A stretch of DNA of 64,000 bases, from assembly GCF_020905345.1 (NCBI RefSeq), contig NZ_JAJJMO010000001.1:992001-1056000 (forward strand), given 5' to 3'. Below the pieces are notes generated by a model. It was given only the letters and a program-made list of their open reading frames with translations. It was not told where the DNA came from and searched no databases. The translations under genes and the position numbers were made by a program. Below are positions 20,420 to 29,260 of this stretch, piece after piece. Position 1 is the first letter of the stretch. Each line of letters starts with the position of its first letter. This DNA is from Flavobacterium pisciphilum. GTDB lineage: Bacteria; Bacteroidota; Bacteroidia; Flavobacteriales; Flavobacteriaceae.

Positions 20420-21264
20420 GTGGAACTTGTAAAAATAGTTGCAACCCCTTATAAGTATAAGTATAATGGAAAAGAGTTACAGGACGAGCTGGGGCTTAAC
20501 ATGTATGACTATGGAGCAAGATTTTATGACCCTGCACTTGGTCGATGGATGAACACAGATCCTCTAGCAGAGCAAATGAGAAGACATAGCCCGTATAATT
20601 ATGCTTTTGATAATCCTATGCGATTTATAGACCCTGATGGGATGAAATCTGAAGATATTATCGTAGTTGGAACAAAAGAGTATAGACAACAAGTAATGAA
20701 AGATCTGCAAAAAATAACCAACCAAAAGCTTGTGTTTAATGAAGGGGCAAATGGTCAAGGGAAAATAGAATTTAGTGGCACTCCAAGTGGTAGTAAAAAA
20801 TCTGTTGGAACAGATTTAGTTAGTAATTTAATCAATTCGAAGCATGATATAATAATTCAAGATGGAGATAATAATAAAACTCACTATACAGATTCCGATG
20901 CTGCAAGCGGAGTAACTGAAGGTGGATCTGGCTCTACCGTAACGTATAAACCTAATGAGAAAGGTCAAGGTATAATGAATGCAGATGGCACAACTGGAAG
21001 ACCTGCACAAAATGGACTAGCTCACGAATTAGGTCATGCCCAAGACGGCATAAACGGCACAAATGTTTCTGTCGATTTGTCGAATAGTAAAGAAATTTAA
21101 AAAAATTTAAAAAAGGAAACTTATTTATTGTTAACGACCCTGATAATAATGGTTCAAGGCAATATACGACAAAATCAGAATATAATGTTAGGACAAAAAT
21201 TGATAATCCAATTAGAGCAGAACAAAGTGCAAAACAGAGAGCTATTCCTAAAAAGACGATATAA
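20420..21264 (+). pseudogene. Displaced RHS tip with HELGH zincin (M91/NleD-like), frameshifted
   Basis: The reading frame from 20420 has no signal or shell. It starts directly with the RHS core (from 20450, [20 protein letters not shown] to PDGM) followed by a tip with [11 protein letters not shown], a clean HExxH zinc-protease motif (21023-21037) resembling M91/NleD effectors. The frame stops at 21098-21100. The continuation is intact in the -1 frame (GNLFIVNDPDNNGSRQ, then EYNVRTKIDNPIRAEQ) and ends at 21262-21264, one base before the next gene's ATG. So a single-base lesion lies in the A-rich tract 21094-21115. An orphan cassette for tip exchange, currently broken. Confidence 0.8.
20456..20644 (+). 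repeat. RHS-core direct repeat, copy 2
   Basis: Gap-free match to 18855-19043, including perfect runs of 32 nt (20483-20514) and 51 nt (20594-20644). It is the 5' part of the displaced RHS tip and supplies the homology by which this tip could recombine into the full-length RHS gene. Confidence 0.9.
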
Positions 21265-21265
21265 A

Positions 21266-21756
21266 ATGAGTATTTTTTTTAAAATCTTAGTAGTTATTAT
21301 ACCAATTGTTTTTTTTAGTTGTGTTAATGCTAATAAATCAGTAAATGACAGCAGTCTACATTTATTTTTCTCAAACACAGATTGGAATGACTTTAATTCC
21401 AAAACATTAACAGAAAATAAATTGAGTCATTTTTTGAATGATAAAATTGACTTTTATAATAGAGAATCTTTTTTTTCATTCATGAAAAAAAGTAAATTGG
21501 ATTCACCTTACGATGATTTCTATCTCGTTGAAATAGAAATACCAAACGGAGAAAGAACTTTTTCAAAAAAATATTGGTGTTAAATTATAATAACAAAATA
21601 ACATATTTAGGTTTTAAAAAAAATATTGACTGGAATAAATCTGACTTATCTAAAGAAGAAATCAATGAGTTTAAATACGAAACTTTAAAAAGTGGTGCTA
21701 AAAATAATTCAGACAGTTATGTACTAACAACACATATAAAATCAGATAGGTACTAA
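21266..21756 (+). pseudogene. Candidate immunity lipoprotein for the displaced tip, frameshifted
   Basis: Starts at ATG 21266 (MSIFFKILVVIIPIVFFSC), a lipoprotein signal with cysteine at residue 20. Frame one runs to a stop at 21581-21583 (GERTFSKKYWC). The -1 frame then continues without a break from about 21574 (VLNYNNKITYLGFKKNIDW) to 21756. The two parts read as one ~160-aa protein broken by a one-base deletion near 21572-21578. The position directly behind the HELGH tip suggests immunity. No family recognised. Confidence 0.6.
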
Positions 21757-21801
21757 AGGAAGAATCAGATTTCAGATTCGGTTTATGCATCCTGAGGCAC
21801 G

Positions 21802-21861
21802 CCAAACAAAATCAACACAATACAAGGATGAACTCAACGGTTCGTCCTTTTTGTTTGTTGG
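21802..21861 (+). terminator. Long-stem intrinsic terminator
   Basis: Outer arms CCAAACAAA and TTTGTTTG-TTGG and inner arms AAGGATGAAC and GTTCGTCCTT (one G-T type mismatch) form a long hairpin with a T-rich 3' side. It ends the second RHS-tip module. Confidence 0.6.
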
Positions 21862-22035
21862 TAATCTGGAAATAAAAACAACCAAACAAATTACAGGGAA
21901 TAACTTATAATATATATACGAAAGTAAAGAATAATTTAATAAATGATACATTTAAATTAGGAACTATAATAACTGTTTTCACAGATTATAAAAGAAAGGA
22001 TAAACCTCTGAAATTTAATATCAAAAATCGATTTT

Positions 22036-22077
22036 AAAAGTTGTACATTTACAACATTAACTTGTACATATAGAGCA
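22036..22077 (+). repeat. 42-bp direct repeat, right copy (flanks the RHS island)
   Basis: Identical to 12234-12275. Its last base is the first base of the ATG of the AraC gene. Loop-out between the copies would leave the MFS and AraC genes as a compact divergent pair with ~105 bp between start codons. Confidence 0.92.
22041..22069. promoter_or_regulatory. Putative AraC-type operator in front of the araC-like gene
   Basis: Same two TTGTACAT half-sites 21 bp apart as at 12239-12267, here only 8 nt from the start codon. This position would suit autoregulation by the protein encoded at 22077. Confidence 0.5.
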
Positions 22078-22910
22078 TGCCGAAATTAAATCAATTTGAA
22101 ACGCTTGTTATCGATGAATTTGAAGAAGAAAAATTTCATCTCCCTTTTCATAGCCACACCTATTATGAAATAATTTATATTGTAAAAGGAAACGGAATCC
22201 ATCATCTCAACAAAAACTTACTCCCTTACAAGTCAGGAGATTTATTTGTAGTCTCACCCGAAGACGAACACTACTTTGATATAAAAAAATGCACTCGATT
22301 TGTCTACATAAAATTCACTGATAATTATTTTAATTCTAATAAAAGTCTTTTCTGTGATGATTTACTACTAAACACTCCAGAATGTTTTATGAGAGATAAA
22401 TTACTTAAAGAAACGGTATTAAAACTAGATGAGCCTTGTAAAACAATTCTAAAAAATACGATAGAGAACATTACTGCTTACAACTCCAGAATTGATGTAA
22501 CTACCTCTCCAATCGTTTTCTATCAAATACTTTCTATCTTTGGATTAATAAAAGAAACTATACGTGGTATGAATCCAAAAGCAAATGGAAATCATATCGA
22601 TAGCGAACAAATTACATCTTATATTCATCAGAATATTTATTATCCAAAATCTGTTCAGATAAAAGCAATTTCTGCTCATTTTAATATCGCAGAGACCTAT
22701 TTTAGCGCTTATTTCAAAAGAACATTTTCTATCAGTTACAGAGATTATATCAATAATTTACGTACCACATTGATCGAGAAAAGAATTTCAAACAATCAAA
22801 TGCCCATCAAACAAATTGCTTATGAGTTTGGTTTTACCGATGAAAGCCATTTATCGAATTACTTTAAAAAAAGAAAGAATATGAAACCTACTGATTTTAA
22901 GAAACTGTAG
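22077..22910 (+). CDS. AraC family regulator, probable controller of the MFS gene at 11004
   Basis: 277 aa. N-terminal cupin sensor (residues ~1-160: LPFHSHTYYEIIYIVKGNG, DLFVVSPEDEHYF). C-terminal double HTH (residues ~178-277) with AETYFSAYFKRTFSISYRDY and AYEFGFTDESHLSNYFKKRK. The start codon is fused to the 42-bp repeat that also precedes the MFS gene 9.9 kb to the left, which points to an original divergent regulator-transporter pair. It ends before a terminator at 22985-23016. The ligand is unknown; since the partner is a drug or sugar exporter, a small exported compound is plausible. Confidence 0.9.
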   Translation: MPKLNQFETLVIDEFEEEKFHLPFHSHTYYEIIYIVKGNGIHHLNKNLLPYKSGDLFVVSPEDEHYFDIKKCTRFVYIKFTDNYFNSNKSLFCDDLLLNTPECFMRDKLLKETVLKLDEPCKTILKNTIENITAYNSRIDVTTSPIVFYQILSIFGLIKETIRGMNPKANGNHIDSEQITSYIHQNIYYPKSVQIKAISAHFNIAETYFSAYFKRTFSISYRDYINNLRTTLIEKRISNNQMPIKQIAYEFGFTDESHLSNYFKKRKNMKPTDFKKL

Positions 22911-23249
22911 CCTAACTTTAAACGAAACCTTTTATAGATAAATATTTTAGTCTAATCTCTCCCTATTTTTCTTTAAAAATAAAAAAAGCGAATAACCATT
23001 TTAGCCATTCGCTTTTAAAGTAACTTAGATTGATATTTTTTTTGCTAATATATTGAATACGAAAATATATAAAAACCCATTTTGAGCTTAATTTTGTGAT
23101 TTTTTATAACAGCAACGGCAACCATTTTAAATAGAAACCTAAACAATTCAAAAACAATTTTGTTTAAAATATCCCGTTAATGCTAAATAGTAATAATTTA
23201 GCAGTTGCTGAAGTAAAAAACAATCTGACTCCCCCTTAAAACACACATA
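22911..23249. other. Intergenic, 339 bp
   Basis: Contains the terminator listed separately and AT-rich leader sequence for the next AraC-type gene. No other gene, repeat or RNA seen. Confidence 0.5.
22985..23016 (+). terminator. Intrinsic terminator of the AraC gene
   Basis: Stem AAAAGCGAAT/ATTCGCTTTT around a 12-nt loop, 75 nt after the AraC stop. Confidence 0.8.
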
Positions 23250-24362
23250 ATGAGAATAATCGAACTTAATTCCTTAATAATAATTTTGATTTTCGGGTCG
23301 CTCATTATACTTTCATTTCTCAAAATTACCAATCCACTAAACGTAAATAAGAAAGCTAATTTTTGCTTCGGAATCTTTCTTTTTCTTTGGGCTACATTTT
23401 GGATTGATGAAATTGGATTACTTTTAGGTACCTCAAAAATTAACGATACTTTAAGTGCATTTATTCGTTTTATCCAATTTTCAACCCCTCTTGTTTTTTA
23501 TTTTAGCATCGTATTTTTTACCAATCCTAATTATAAATTCGGTAAAAAAGATTTAAAATACCTTATCCTTCCAATTGTATTTTTATCAATTTTAACGCTA
23601 CAATTAGAAACCGATAAAAACCATAATTACTTTCAATTTATATTGATAATCATTATGCTTACACAATCTTTATTTTATGCAATTGCATCGTATTTAAAGA
23701 TTAGAAAACACCGAAAAAACACACTCCTATTTTCTTCTAATGCAAATGAAATAGACCTAAGCTGGCTAGAATATATTATCATATTAATATTGTCTATGAG
23801 TGTGATTATTACGGCATATAATCTGTTCTTTTATTCCTCGGGACTAAACGTATTTTTAAATAGTATATCATTAATTATAATTTACATAATCGCGTACTAT
23901 TCCTTAAAACAAAAGGAGATTTTTCCATTGGATGAAAAACAACGCTCTGAAATAATTTTGATAAATGAACAAGAAGAATTAATCGAAATAAAAAGAAAAG
24001 TTATTACAGATGAGGAGTTGATAATCCTAAAAAAACAACTGAATCATTTAATGCATGAGGAAAAGCCATATTTGGATAGCGAGCTAAATCTTATCAAATT
24101 ATCCGAATTGGTAAATAGTACCCCACATCAAGTATCCTATGCTATTAACTCTGGATTCAATGAGAACTTTTTCCAATTCATCAATAAATACCGAGTAGAA
24201 AGAGCAAAAGAATTATTGGTAAAAGAAGAAATGAACAATCTTTCTATTCTAGGCATTGCTTATGAATCTGGTTTTAACTCCAAAACTTCATTTAATAATA
24301 CTTTCAAAAAAATCACCAACCAAACTCCATCAGAATTCAAAAAGAATAGTCCCAGTTTATAA
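23250..24362 (+). CDS. Membrane-anchored AraC-type regulator
   Basis: 370 aa. Residues ~1-220 hold about seven hydrophobic helices (GSLIILSFL, FLFLWATFWIDEIGLLLG, YIIILILSMSVIITAYNLFF, LIIIYIIAYYSL). Residues ~255-367 are an AraC HTH pair (LVNSTPHQVSYAINSGFNEN, AYESGFNSKTSFNNTFKKIT-QTPSEF). This seven-helix plus AraC design is frequent in Bacteroidota; the membrane part is presumed to sense a signal and the tail to bind DNA. It lies 133 nt upstream of an SDR/epimerase pair, its most likely targets. Confidence 0.88.
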   Translation: MRIIELNSLIIILIFGSLIILSFLKITNPLNVNKKANFCFGIFLFLWATFWIDEIGLLLGTSKINDTLSAFIRFIQFSTPLVFYFSIVFFTNPNYKFGKKDLKYLILPIVFLSILTLQLETDKNHNYFQFILIIIMLTQSLFYAIASYLKIRKHRKNTLLFSSNANEIDLSWLEYIIILILSMSVIITAYNLFFYSSGLNVFLNSISLIIIYIIAYYSLKQKEIFPLDEKQRSEIILINEQEELIEIKRKVITDEELIILKKQLNHLMHEEKPYLDSELNLIKLSELVNSTPHQVSYAINSGFNENFFQFINKYRVERAKELLVKEEMNNLSILGIAYESGFNSKTSFNNTFKKITNQTPSEFKKNSPSL

Positions 24363-24494
24363 GTTCGAACTTTTACCAAAAAACAACTACTCAAATTCAA
24401 ATACTTACACAATAACAAAACTGGTTCTTGTTTATAAACAGGAACATTTCTGGCTATAATCAAATCTACATTTGCTTCATATAATTAAAAAAAT

Positions 24495-25289
24495 ATGGAA
24501 GCGCAAGAAGAATTAAAAGATCAATTTGTAGTAATAACAGGAGCCAGTCAAGGATTAGGAAAAGAGTTTGCTTTGGAATTCGCTAAAAGGAAAATGAATC
24601 TCATATTGGTAAGCTTACCCAATCAAGGGCTTTCGGAATTCTCCAATGAAATAGCAAAAGAATACACTGTTAAAACAGCCTATTTCGAAACTGACTTATC
24701 AATTTCAGATAATGTTTTAGCACTATCCAATTGGATAAACAAAAATTTTAAGATTCATATCTTAATTAATAATGCTGGAACTGGAGGCTCAAAAAAATTC
24801 ATCGATGCCAAGGTCGATTACATCAATACAATCATGCAACTAAATGTTGTAGCAACTTCTATCCTAACCCATCAGTTGCTGCCTAATTTAATGGAACAAA
24901 AACAATCCTATATACTTAATATTTCAAGCATGGCAGCTTTTTCTCCTATTGGTTACAAAACTGTTTACCCAGCCTCCAAAACTTTCATCCACTCCTTCTC
25001 AAGAGGATTATACCAAGAATTAAAGGATACTAATGTGTTTGTAAGTGTTGTAAATCCTGGTGCAATGAAAACCAATGACGAAATTAAAGCTCGAATAGAA
25101 AAACAGGGATTTTTAGGAAAACTAACCTTGCTCGATCCGCAAAAAGTAGCTCAATATTGTATCAAACAATTATTGAAAAAAAACACAGTAATCATGGTAA
25201 ATCCTATAAGTTGGGCTATACTCCAAATCTTACCAATCGGAATACGACTCCCCTTAATGACTAGAGCAATTAAAAGAGAAATAGGATAA
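24495..25289 (+). CDS. Short-chain dehydrogenase/reductase (DltE/YqjQ-like)
   Basis: 264 aa classical SDR. Cofactor motif TGASQGLGKEFA at ~16-27, NNAG motif (ILINNAGTGG) at ~90-98, catalytic YPASK (Y in SPIGYKTVYPASKTF) near 158, and an NPGAMKT segment. The C-terminal hydrophobic stretch (PISWAILQILPIGIRL) may contact the membrane, as in lipid-acting SDRs. Its stop overlaps the next start by one base (TAATG), so the two genes are translationally coupled. Substrate unknown. Confidence 0.88.
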   Translation: MEAQEELKDQFVVITGASQGLGKEFALEFAKRKMNLILVSLPNQGLSEFSNEIAKEYTVKTAYFETDLSISDNVLALSNWINKNFKIHILINNAGTGGSKKFIDAKVDYINTIMQLNVVATSILTHQLLPNLMEQKQSYILNISSMAAFSPIGYKTVYPASKTFIHSFSRGLYQELKDTNVFVSVVNPGAMKTNDEIKARIEKQGFLGKLTLLDPQKVAQYCIKQLLKKNTVIMVNPISWAILQILPIGIRLPLMTRAIKREIG

Positions 25290-26260
25290 TGAAAAAAGTA
25301 TTTGTAACAGGAATTAATGGGTTGTTAGGTACCAATGTGGCCGAAAACTTATTGAATAATGGCTTTCTCGTAAAAGGATTAATCCGTGATAAAGCAAAAT
25401 TCGAAGGTAAGATTCATCCAAATCTAGAACTGCATCAAGGCAATTTATTTGATGATTTAACTACAATATTAAAAGATGTAGATTTTGTAATTCATATTGC
25501 AGCCGAAACAAATCAAAACTTGCTCCACTATCATAATTACCAAAAAATAAATTATGATGCAACTGTTCTATTATTCAATACTGCAATTTACTGCAAGGTA
25601 AAAAAGTTTATTTTCGTTAGTACAGCAAATACATTGGGCTATGGTTCTATAGATGATTTAGGGAATGAAAAAAAGAAAATAAAACCTCCATTTACAAATT
25701 CATTTTATGCCAAAAGCAAATTGGAAGCTGAAGAGTATCTTTTTAAAAACAAAGATAAAATTGAGGTACAAATAATCAATCCAACCTTTATGATTGGCGC
25801 ATACGATTCCAAACCAAGTTCTGGGAAAATTATTTTAATGAGCTGGAAAAAGAAAATCATTTTTTACCCACCAGGAGGAAAGAATTTTGTCCATGTTAAA
25901 GATGTTTCAAAGGGAATTATTGCCTGTTTAGAAAAAGGAAAAAATGGAGAAAATTTTCTTCTAGCAAATAAAAACCTCAGCTACTTAGAGTTTTTCAAGA
26001 AGCTAAATATAATTGCAAATCAAAACCCAATTATGATAAAAATTCCTAAGCAAATGCTAATTACATTGGGTTATTTTGGAGATTTCATCCGATTGTTTAA
26101 AATTAAAACAAACATTAACTCTACTAATATGAAAGCGCTGTGTGTCTCTAATTTTTATTCAAATGAAAAATCAATAAAAGAATTAGGAATCAATTATCTA
26201 CATACTGAAGTGGCAATCAATGATGCCTTGAAATATTTTCAATCAAAAAAGAAAAATTAA
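25289..26260 (+). CDS. NAD(P)-dependent epimerase/dehydratase family protein (extended SDR)
   Basis: 323 aa. Rossmann motif TGINGLLGTNVAENLL at the N-terminus, VIHIAAETNQN as the NAD-contact strand, catalytic YAKSK near residue 150 and a family-type INPTFMIGAYDSKPSSG substrate loop. This looks like the dihydroflavonol-4-reductase-like/3-beta-hydroxysteroid branch of extended SDRs. Starts on the last base of the preceding SDR stop codon. The pair, with the membrane AraC regulator upstream, suggests an inducible two-step reduction of a hydrophobic substrate; that pathway is inference. Confidence 0.87.
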   Translation: MKKVFVTGINGLLGTNVAENLLNNGFLVKGLIRDKAKFEGKIHPNLELHQGNLFDDLTTILKDVDFVIHIAAETNQNLLHYHNYQKINYDATVLLFNTAIYCKVKKFIFVSTANTLGYGSIDDLGNEKKKIKPPFTNSFYAKSKLEAEEYLFKNKDKIEVQIINPTFMIGAYDSKPSSGKIILMSWKKKIIFYPPGGKNFVHVKDVSKGIIACLEKGKNGENFLLANKNLSYLEFFKKLNIIANQNPIMIKIPKQMLITLGYFGDFIRLFKIKTNINSTNMKALCVSNFYSNEKSIKELGINYLHTEVAINDALKYFQSKKKN

Positions 26261-26325
26261 AAGAACCTCAACTATAGTATTGCTAACTTTGTAAATCTCT
26301 AACACTATAAGAAATAAAGTCTATC

Positions 26326-26886
26326 ATGCTTAAACACTATTCGGTAGCAATATACCCTACAGAACCAATCATTGCTATAATTAAATCAATGAAAGAGCAA
26401 CTGGCTAAGGAAGTAGGATGGTTTAATAGTAAAAATTCTGTTGCCCATAATACCATTTGTGAGTTCAAAGTTTCAGACAAAGAACTTGAAATTGTTAAAT
26501 CTAAATTAAGCCGATTGTGTGATAGTTTTGAACCATTTGATATACAATTAGACCATTTTAATTCTTATACAAATGGTGCATTTGTAATAACTCCCAACGA
26601 AGTTTCTAAAAACAAATTAAAACCAATCATGAAACGGGTTCAACAATCGCTTCTTATCTCAAATATGAAAAAAAGCGACAATCCACATCTATCGATTGCC
26701 AGAAAATTAAGTCCTGAAAACATCGAAATTGCAAACCAGATTTTTACCACAGTCGATATCAATTTTGTATGTGATAACATTGTACTGAGACAGTTTGACG
26801 ATACCATAAAACAATTCATAGTAATTGACACTTTCAAATTTAATAGCAATACACAACCTGAGTTAATACAAGGGACCCTTTTTTAG
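26326..26886 (+). CDS. 2'-5' RNA ligase/phosphodiesterase superfamily protein
   Basis: 186 aa. Two HxT/S motifs of the 2H phosphoesterase fold are visible: HNTICEF (residues ~42-48) and HLSIARKL (~121-128). Length and order match the single-domain 2'-5' RNA ligase-like family in bacteria, whose members hydrolyse or join 2',5' or cyclic phosphodiesters; the physiological substrate is generally unknown. Preceded by a 65-nt gap and followed by an AraC gene on the same strand. Confidence 0.85.
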   Translation: MLKHYSVAIYPTEPIIAIIKSMKEQLAKEVGWFNSKNSVAHNTICEFKVSDKELEIVKSKLSRLCDSFEPFDIQLDHFNSYTNGAFVITPNEVSKNKLKPIMKRVQQSLLISNMKKSDNPHLSIARKLSPENIEIANQIFTTVDINFVCDNIVLRQFDDTIKQFIVIDTFKFNSNTQPELIQGTLF

Positions 26887-26950
26887 ATTAAAATCTATTT
26901 AAATCCCTAATTATTTTATTTTGTATATTTGAATCTTACAAGTCCTTTAT

Positions 26951-27880
26951 ATGAAAACGACTTCAATCGATCAATTTTATAAAGAAATCACAGAAGGTTC
27001 AGCTATTGAGCCTAGCTCACTATTACCAAATGATATAAAAAAAGAAATTGGACACTTTAATGTTTTCAATATAAAAGAACTTTGGGAAAAATTTCAGGAC
27101 AAACCCGTTATGTCTTATGACCGAAGAGCTTATTATAAAATAAGTTTAATTAGAGGTAAAAATAGAGCTGAATATGCTGACAAAGTAATTGACATTAAAA
27201 AGAATGCCATCTTGTTTGCTACTCCCAAAATCCCGTATCATTATGTTCCTCTAGACACTGATCAGTCAGGTCATTTTTGTATTTTTACATCTGAATTTAT
27301 AACAGGGAATAAAAACGGAATAGAACTAGATGAACTTCCTATATTTAAATCAGATGGTTATCCTATTTTTGAACTCAACGATGATGAAACTACTGAAATC
27401 GAACTGATTTTTAAAAAGATACATACCGAAATCAATTCTGACTATGCTTATAAATATGATTTAATTCGTAATTATGTATCAGAGTTAATTCATTTTGGAC
27501 AAAAACTACAGCCTGTAACAGCTTTATACTCTAAACATAATTCGGCAGCTAGAGTTTCATCCTTGTTTATAGAATTACTTGAAAGACAATTCCCTATAGA
27601 ATCTCCACACCAGAAAGTTGAATTAAAAACGGCCAAAGACTTTGCTGCTCGATTATCTATTCATGTAAATCATCTTAATAAAGTATTAAAAGAAAATACC
27701 GGAAAAACTACTACCGAATTAATAAGTAGCCGACTAACACAAGAAGCAAAAATTTTGCTAAAAGAAACCAACTGGAATGTATCTGAAATTGCATACACAC
27801 TTGGTTTTGAAGAACTAGCCCATTTTTCTAATTTTTTCAAAAAACAAACCTCACTTACCCCCTTATCTTTTCGATTATAA
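26951..27880 (+). CDS. AraC family regulator (XylS-type without cupin motif)
   Basis: 309 aa. The N-terminal ~190 residues (ITEGSAIEPSSLLPNDIKKE, RAYYKISLIRGKN) follow the Bacteroidota AraC subfamily that has a degenerate sensor. The C-terminal HTH pair covers ~205-309 (VNHLNKVLKENTGKTTTELI, AYTLGFEELAHFSNFFKKQT). It precedes an SDR gene by 101 nt on the same strand, its most likely target. Confidence 0.88.
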   Translation: MKTTSIDQFYKEITEGSAIEPSSLLPNDIKKEIGHFNVFNIKELWEKFQDKPVMSYDRRAYYKISLIRGKNRAEYADKVIDIKKNAILFATPKIPYHYVPLDTDQSGHFCIFTSEFITGNKNGIELDELPIFKSDGYPIFELNDDETTEIELIFKKIHTEINSDYAYKYDLIRNYVSELIHFGQKLQPVTALYSKHNSAARVSSLFIELLERQFPIESPHQKVELKTAKDFAARLSIHVNHLNKVLKENTGKTTTELISSRLTQEAKILLKETNWNVSEIAYTLGFEELAHFSNFFKKQTSLTPLSFRL

Positions 27881-27981
27881 TTCATTGGATTTGAATTTTG
27901 CAAACATCTGATTGATATTTGCAAATCCCTCATTTTGCTTCTTATTTACCTTTGTTCTTTCATTTATAAACAAATATAAAA

Positions 27982-28749
27982 ATGGCAACAAACACAAAAA
28001 TAGCCTTAGTAACTGGAGGCAGTAGAGGATTAGGAAAAAATATGGCATTAAGCATTGCTAAAAAAGGAATCGATGTAATACTTACTTATAATAGCAATGA
28101 AGATGAAGCTAAAAATGTAGTTTCTGAAATTGAAAAACTAGGACAAAAGGCAGTTGCTTTGCAACTTAATACTGGTGGAGATATAAAGAACTTTGATGTC
28201 TTTTATACCCAAATTACCACTGTATTAAAAGATACTTTTCATGCTGAACGTTTTGACTTCTTAATCAATAACGCAGGTATTGGAATTAATGCTCCCTTCT
28301 CAGAAACTACTGAAGAACAATTTGATCAATTAATGAACATCAACTACAAAGGTGTTTATTTTTTAACCCAAAAAGCATTGCCCTTTTTACAAGATGGTGG
28401 GCGCATAATTAATATTTCTACAGGATTGGCACGATTTACTGGACCAGGTTATTCTGCTTATGCCTCTATGAAAGGTGCAATAGAAACTTTTACAAAATAT
28501 CTAGCTAAAGAGCTTGGTAGCCGTAAAATTATCGTTAATGTTGTAGCTCCTGGAGCCATCGAAACAGATTTTGGAGGTGGAGCTGTAAGAGACATTCAAC
28601 AATATAATGATTATGTCAAATCTGTAACTGCATTGGGACGTGCCGGATTACCTGATGATATAGGTGGTGTTGTAGCTTTCTTATGTACTGAAGATGCTCG
28701 ATGGATTAATGCTCAACGCATTGAAGTTTCAGGAGGAATGAATCTGTAA
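27982..28749 (+). CDS. SDR family oxidoreductase
   Basis: 255 aa classical SDR with TGGSRGLGKNMA (residues ~11-22), FLINNAGIGINAPF, catalytic serine/tyrosine/lysine in NISTGLARFTGPGYSAYASM followed by K, and a C-terminal INAQRIEVSGGMNL, the usual end of FabG-like enzymes. It probably acts on a small carbonyl compound with NADP(H). Likely under control of the AraC gene immediately upstream. Followed by a long hairpin at 28767-28806. Confidence 0.88.
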   Translation: MATNTKIALVTGGSRGLGKNMALSIAKKGIDVILTYNSNEDEAKNVVSEIEKLGQKAVALQLNTGGDIKNFDVFYTQITTVLKDTFHAERFDFLINNAGIGINAPFSETTEEQFDQLMNINYKGVYFLTQKALPFLQDGGRIINISTGLARFTGPGYSAYASMKGAIETFTKYLAKELGSRKIIVNVVAPGAIETDFGGGAVRDIQQYNDYVKSVTALGRAGLPDDIGGVVAFLCTEDARWINAQRIEVSGGMNL

Positions 28750-28766
28750 AACCTCTTTACAATTAG

Positions 28767-28806
28767 GGTAAATTAAGTTCCGTCAAAAATAGAAACTTAA
28801 TTTACC
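28767..28806. terminator. Bidirectional hairpin between convergent genes
   Basis: Perfect 13-bp stem GGTAAATTAAGTT/AACTTAATTTACC with a 14-nt loop, between the SDR stop (28749) and the DoxX stop (28839). No long T-run, so termination strength is uncertain. Confidence 0.55.
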
Positions 28807-28838
28807 TTAATGGTAACAACAATGACCTATTATCACTT

Positions 28839-29210
28839 TTACAGAATTATTTTAAAATTTTTATCAGACCATAACAACAATATAGTCAGAACACACATTA
28901 TAAGAGAATTATAAAAATGATTATACTCCTGATGTGCCATGTGGGCTGTAAATGCACCTACTGCAAAAGGGAACAAAAATAAAATTCCAATTGTTTTTAT
29001 AGGCGGATTAAATAACCCTATTACGATTAACAAAACACCTATAACCTCCCCAATACCAATGTAAATTGTCCAAACCTTGTTAAAGCCTAAAGATTCCATG
29101 CTTTTCATCATAGATTCTTTTTGAAAAATTTTAAAAAGTGAGGCATATCCAAACACATATAGATAATACAAATAACTAGACCAATGAACAATTGTTTTAA
29201 TAGTTTCCAT
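28839..29210 (-). CDS. DoxX-like membrane protein
   Basis: 123 aa with four hydrophobic helices (IVHWSSYLYYLYVFGYASLF, TIYIGIGEVIGVLLIVIGLF, IGILFLFPFAVGAFTAHMA, LIMCVLTILLLW). Charged residues and pattern fit the small DoxX/DoxD-like family of redox-associated inner membrane proteins. Divergent from an HxlR regulator with a shared operator between them, a common pairing. Confidence 0.8.
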   Translation of the reverse strand: METIKTIVHWSSYLYYLYVFGYASLFKIFQKESMMKSMESLGFNKVWTIYIGIGEVIGVLLIVIGLFNPPIKTIGILFLFPFAVGAFTAHMAHQEYNHFYNSLIMCVLTILLLWSDKNFKIIL

Positions 29211-29260
29211 TTTTTATATATTTTAATTCTACAACAAATATATTTACTAACTTGCACTGA

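Larger units (their letters stand above)
21757..22076. other. Right end of the RHS island
   Basis: 320 bp with the terminator above and a short orphan frame of about 40 codons (ending at the stop 22035-22037, with KLGTIITVFTDYKRKDKPLK) that has no start codon. The fragment looks like the C-terminal scrap of another small gene, possibly a further immunity gene. The right 42-bp repeat begins within its stop codon. Confidence 0.4.

Noticed and set aside
20257..20454. Independent 65-aa gene
   Set aside because: Only its first third has protein character (InsA-like) and that similarity continues upstream of its ATG, so it is a transposase scrap rather than a gene.
21092..21105. Programmed -1 frameshift site in the displaced RHS tip
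   Set aside because: The in-frame codons at the junction (GAA ATT TAA) do not form a slippery X-XXY-YYZ heptamer, so a plain indel is more likely.
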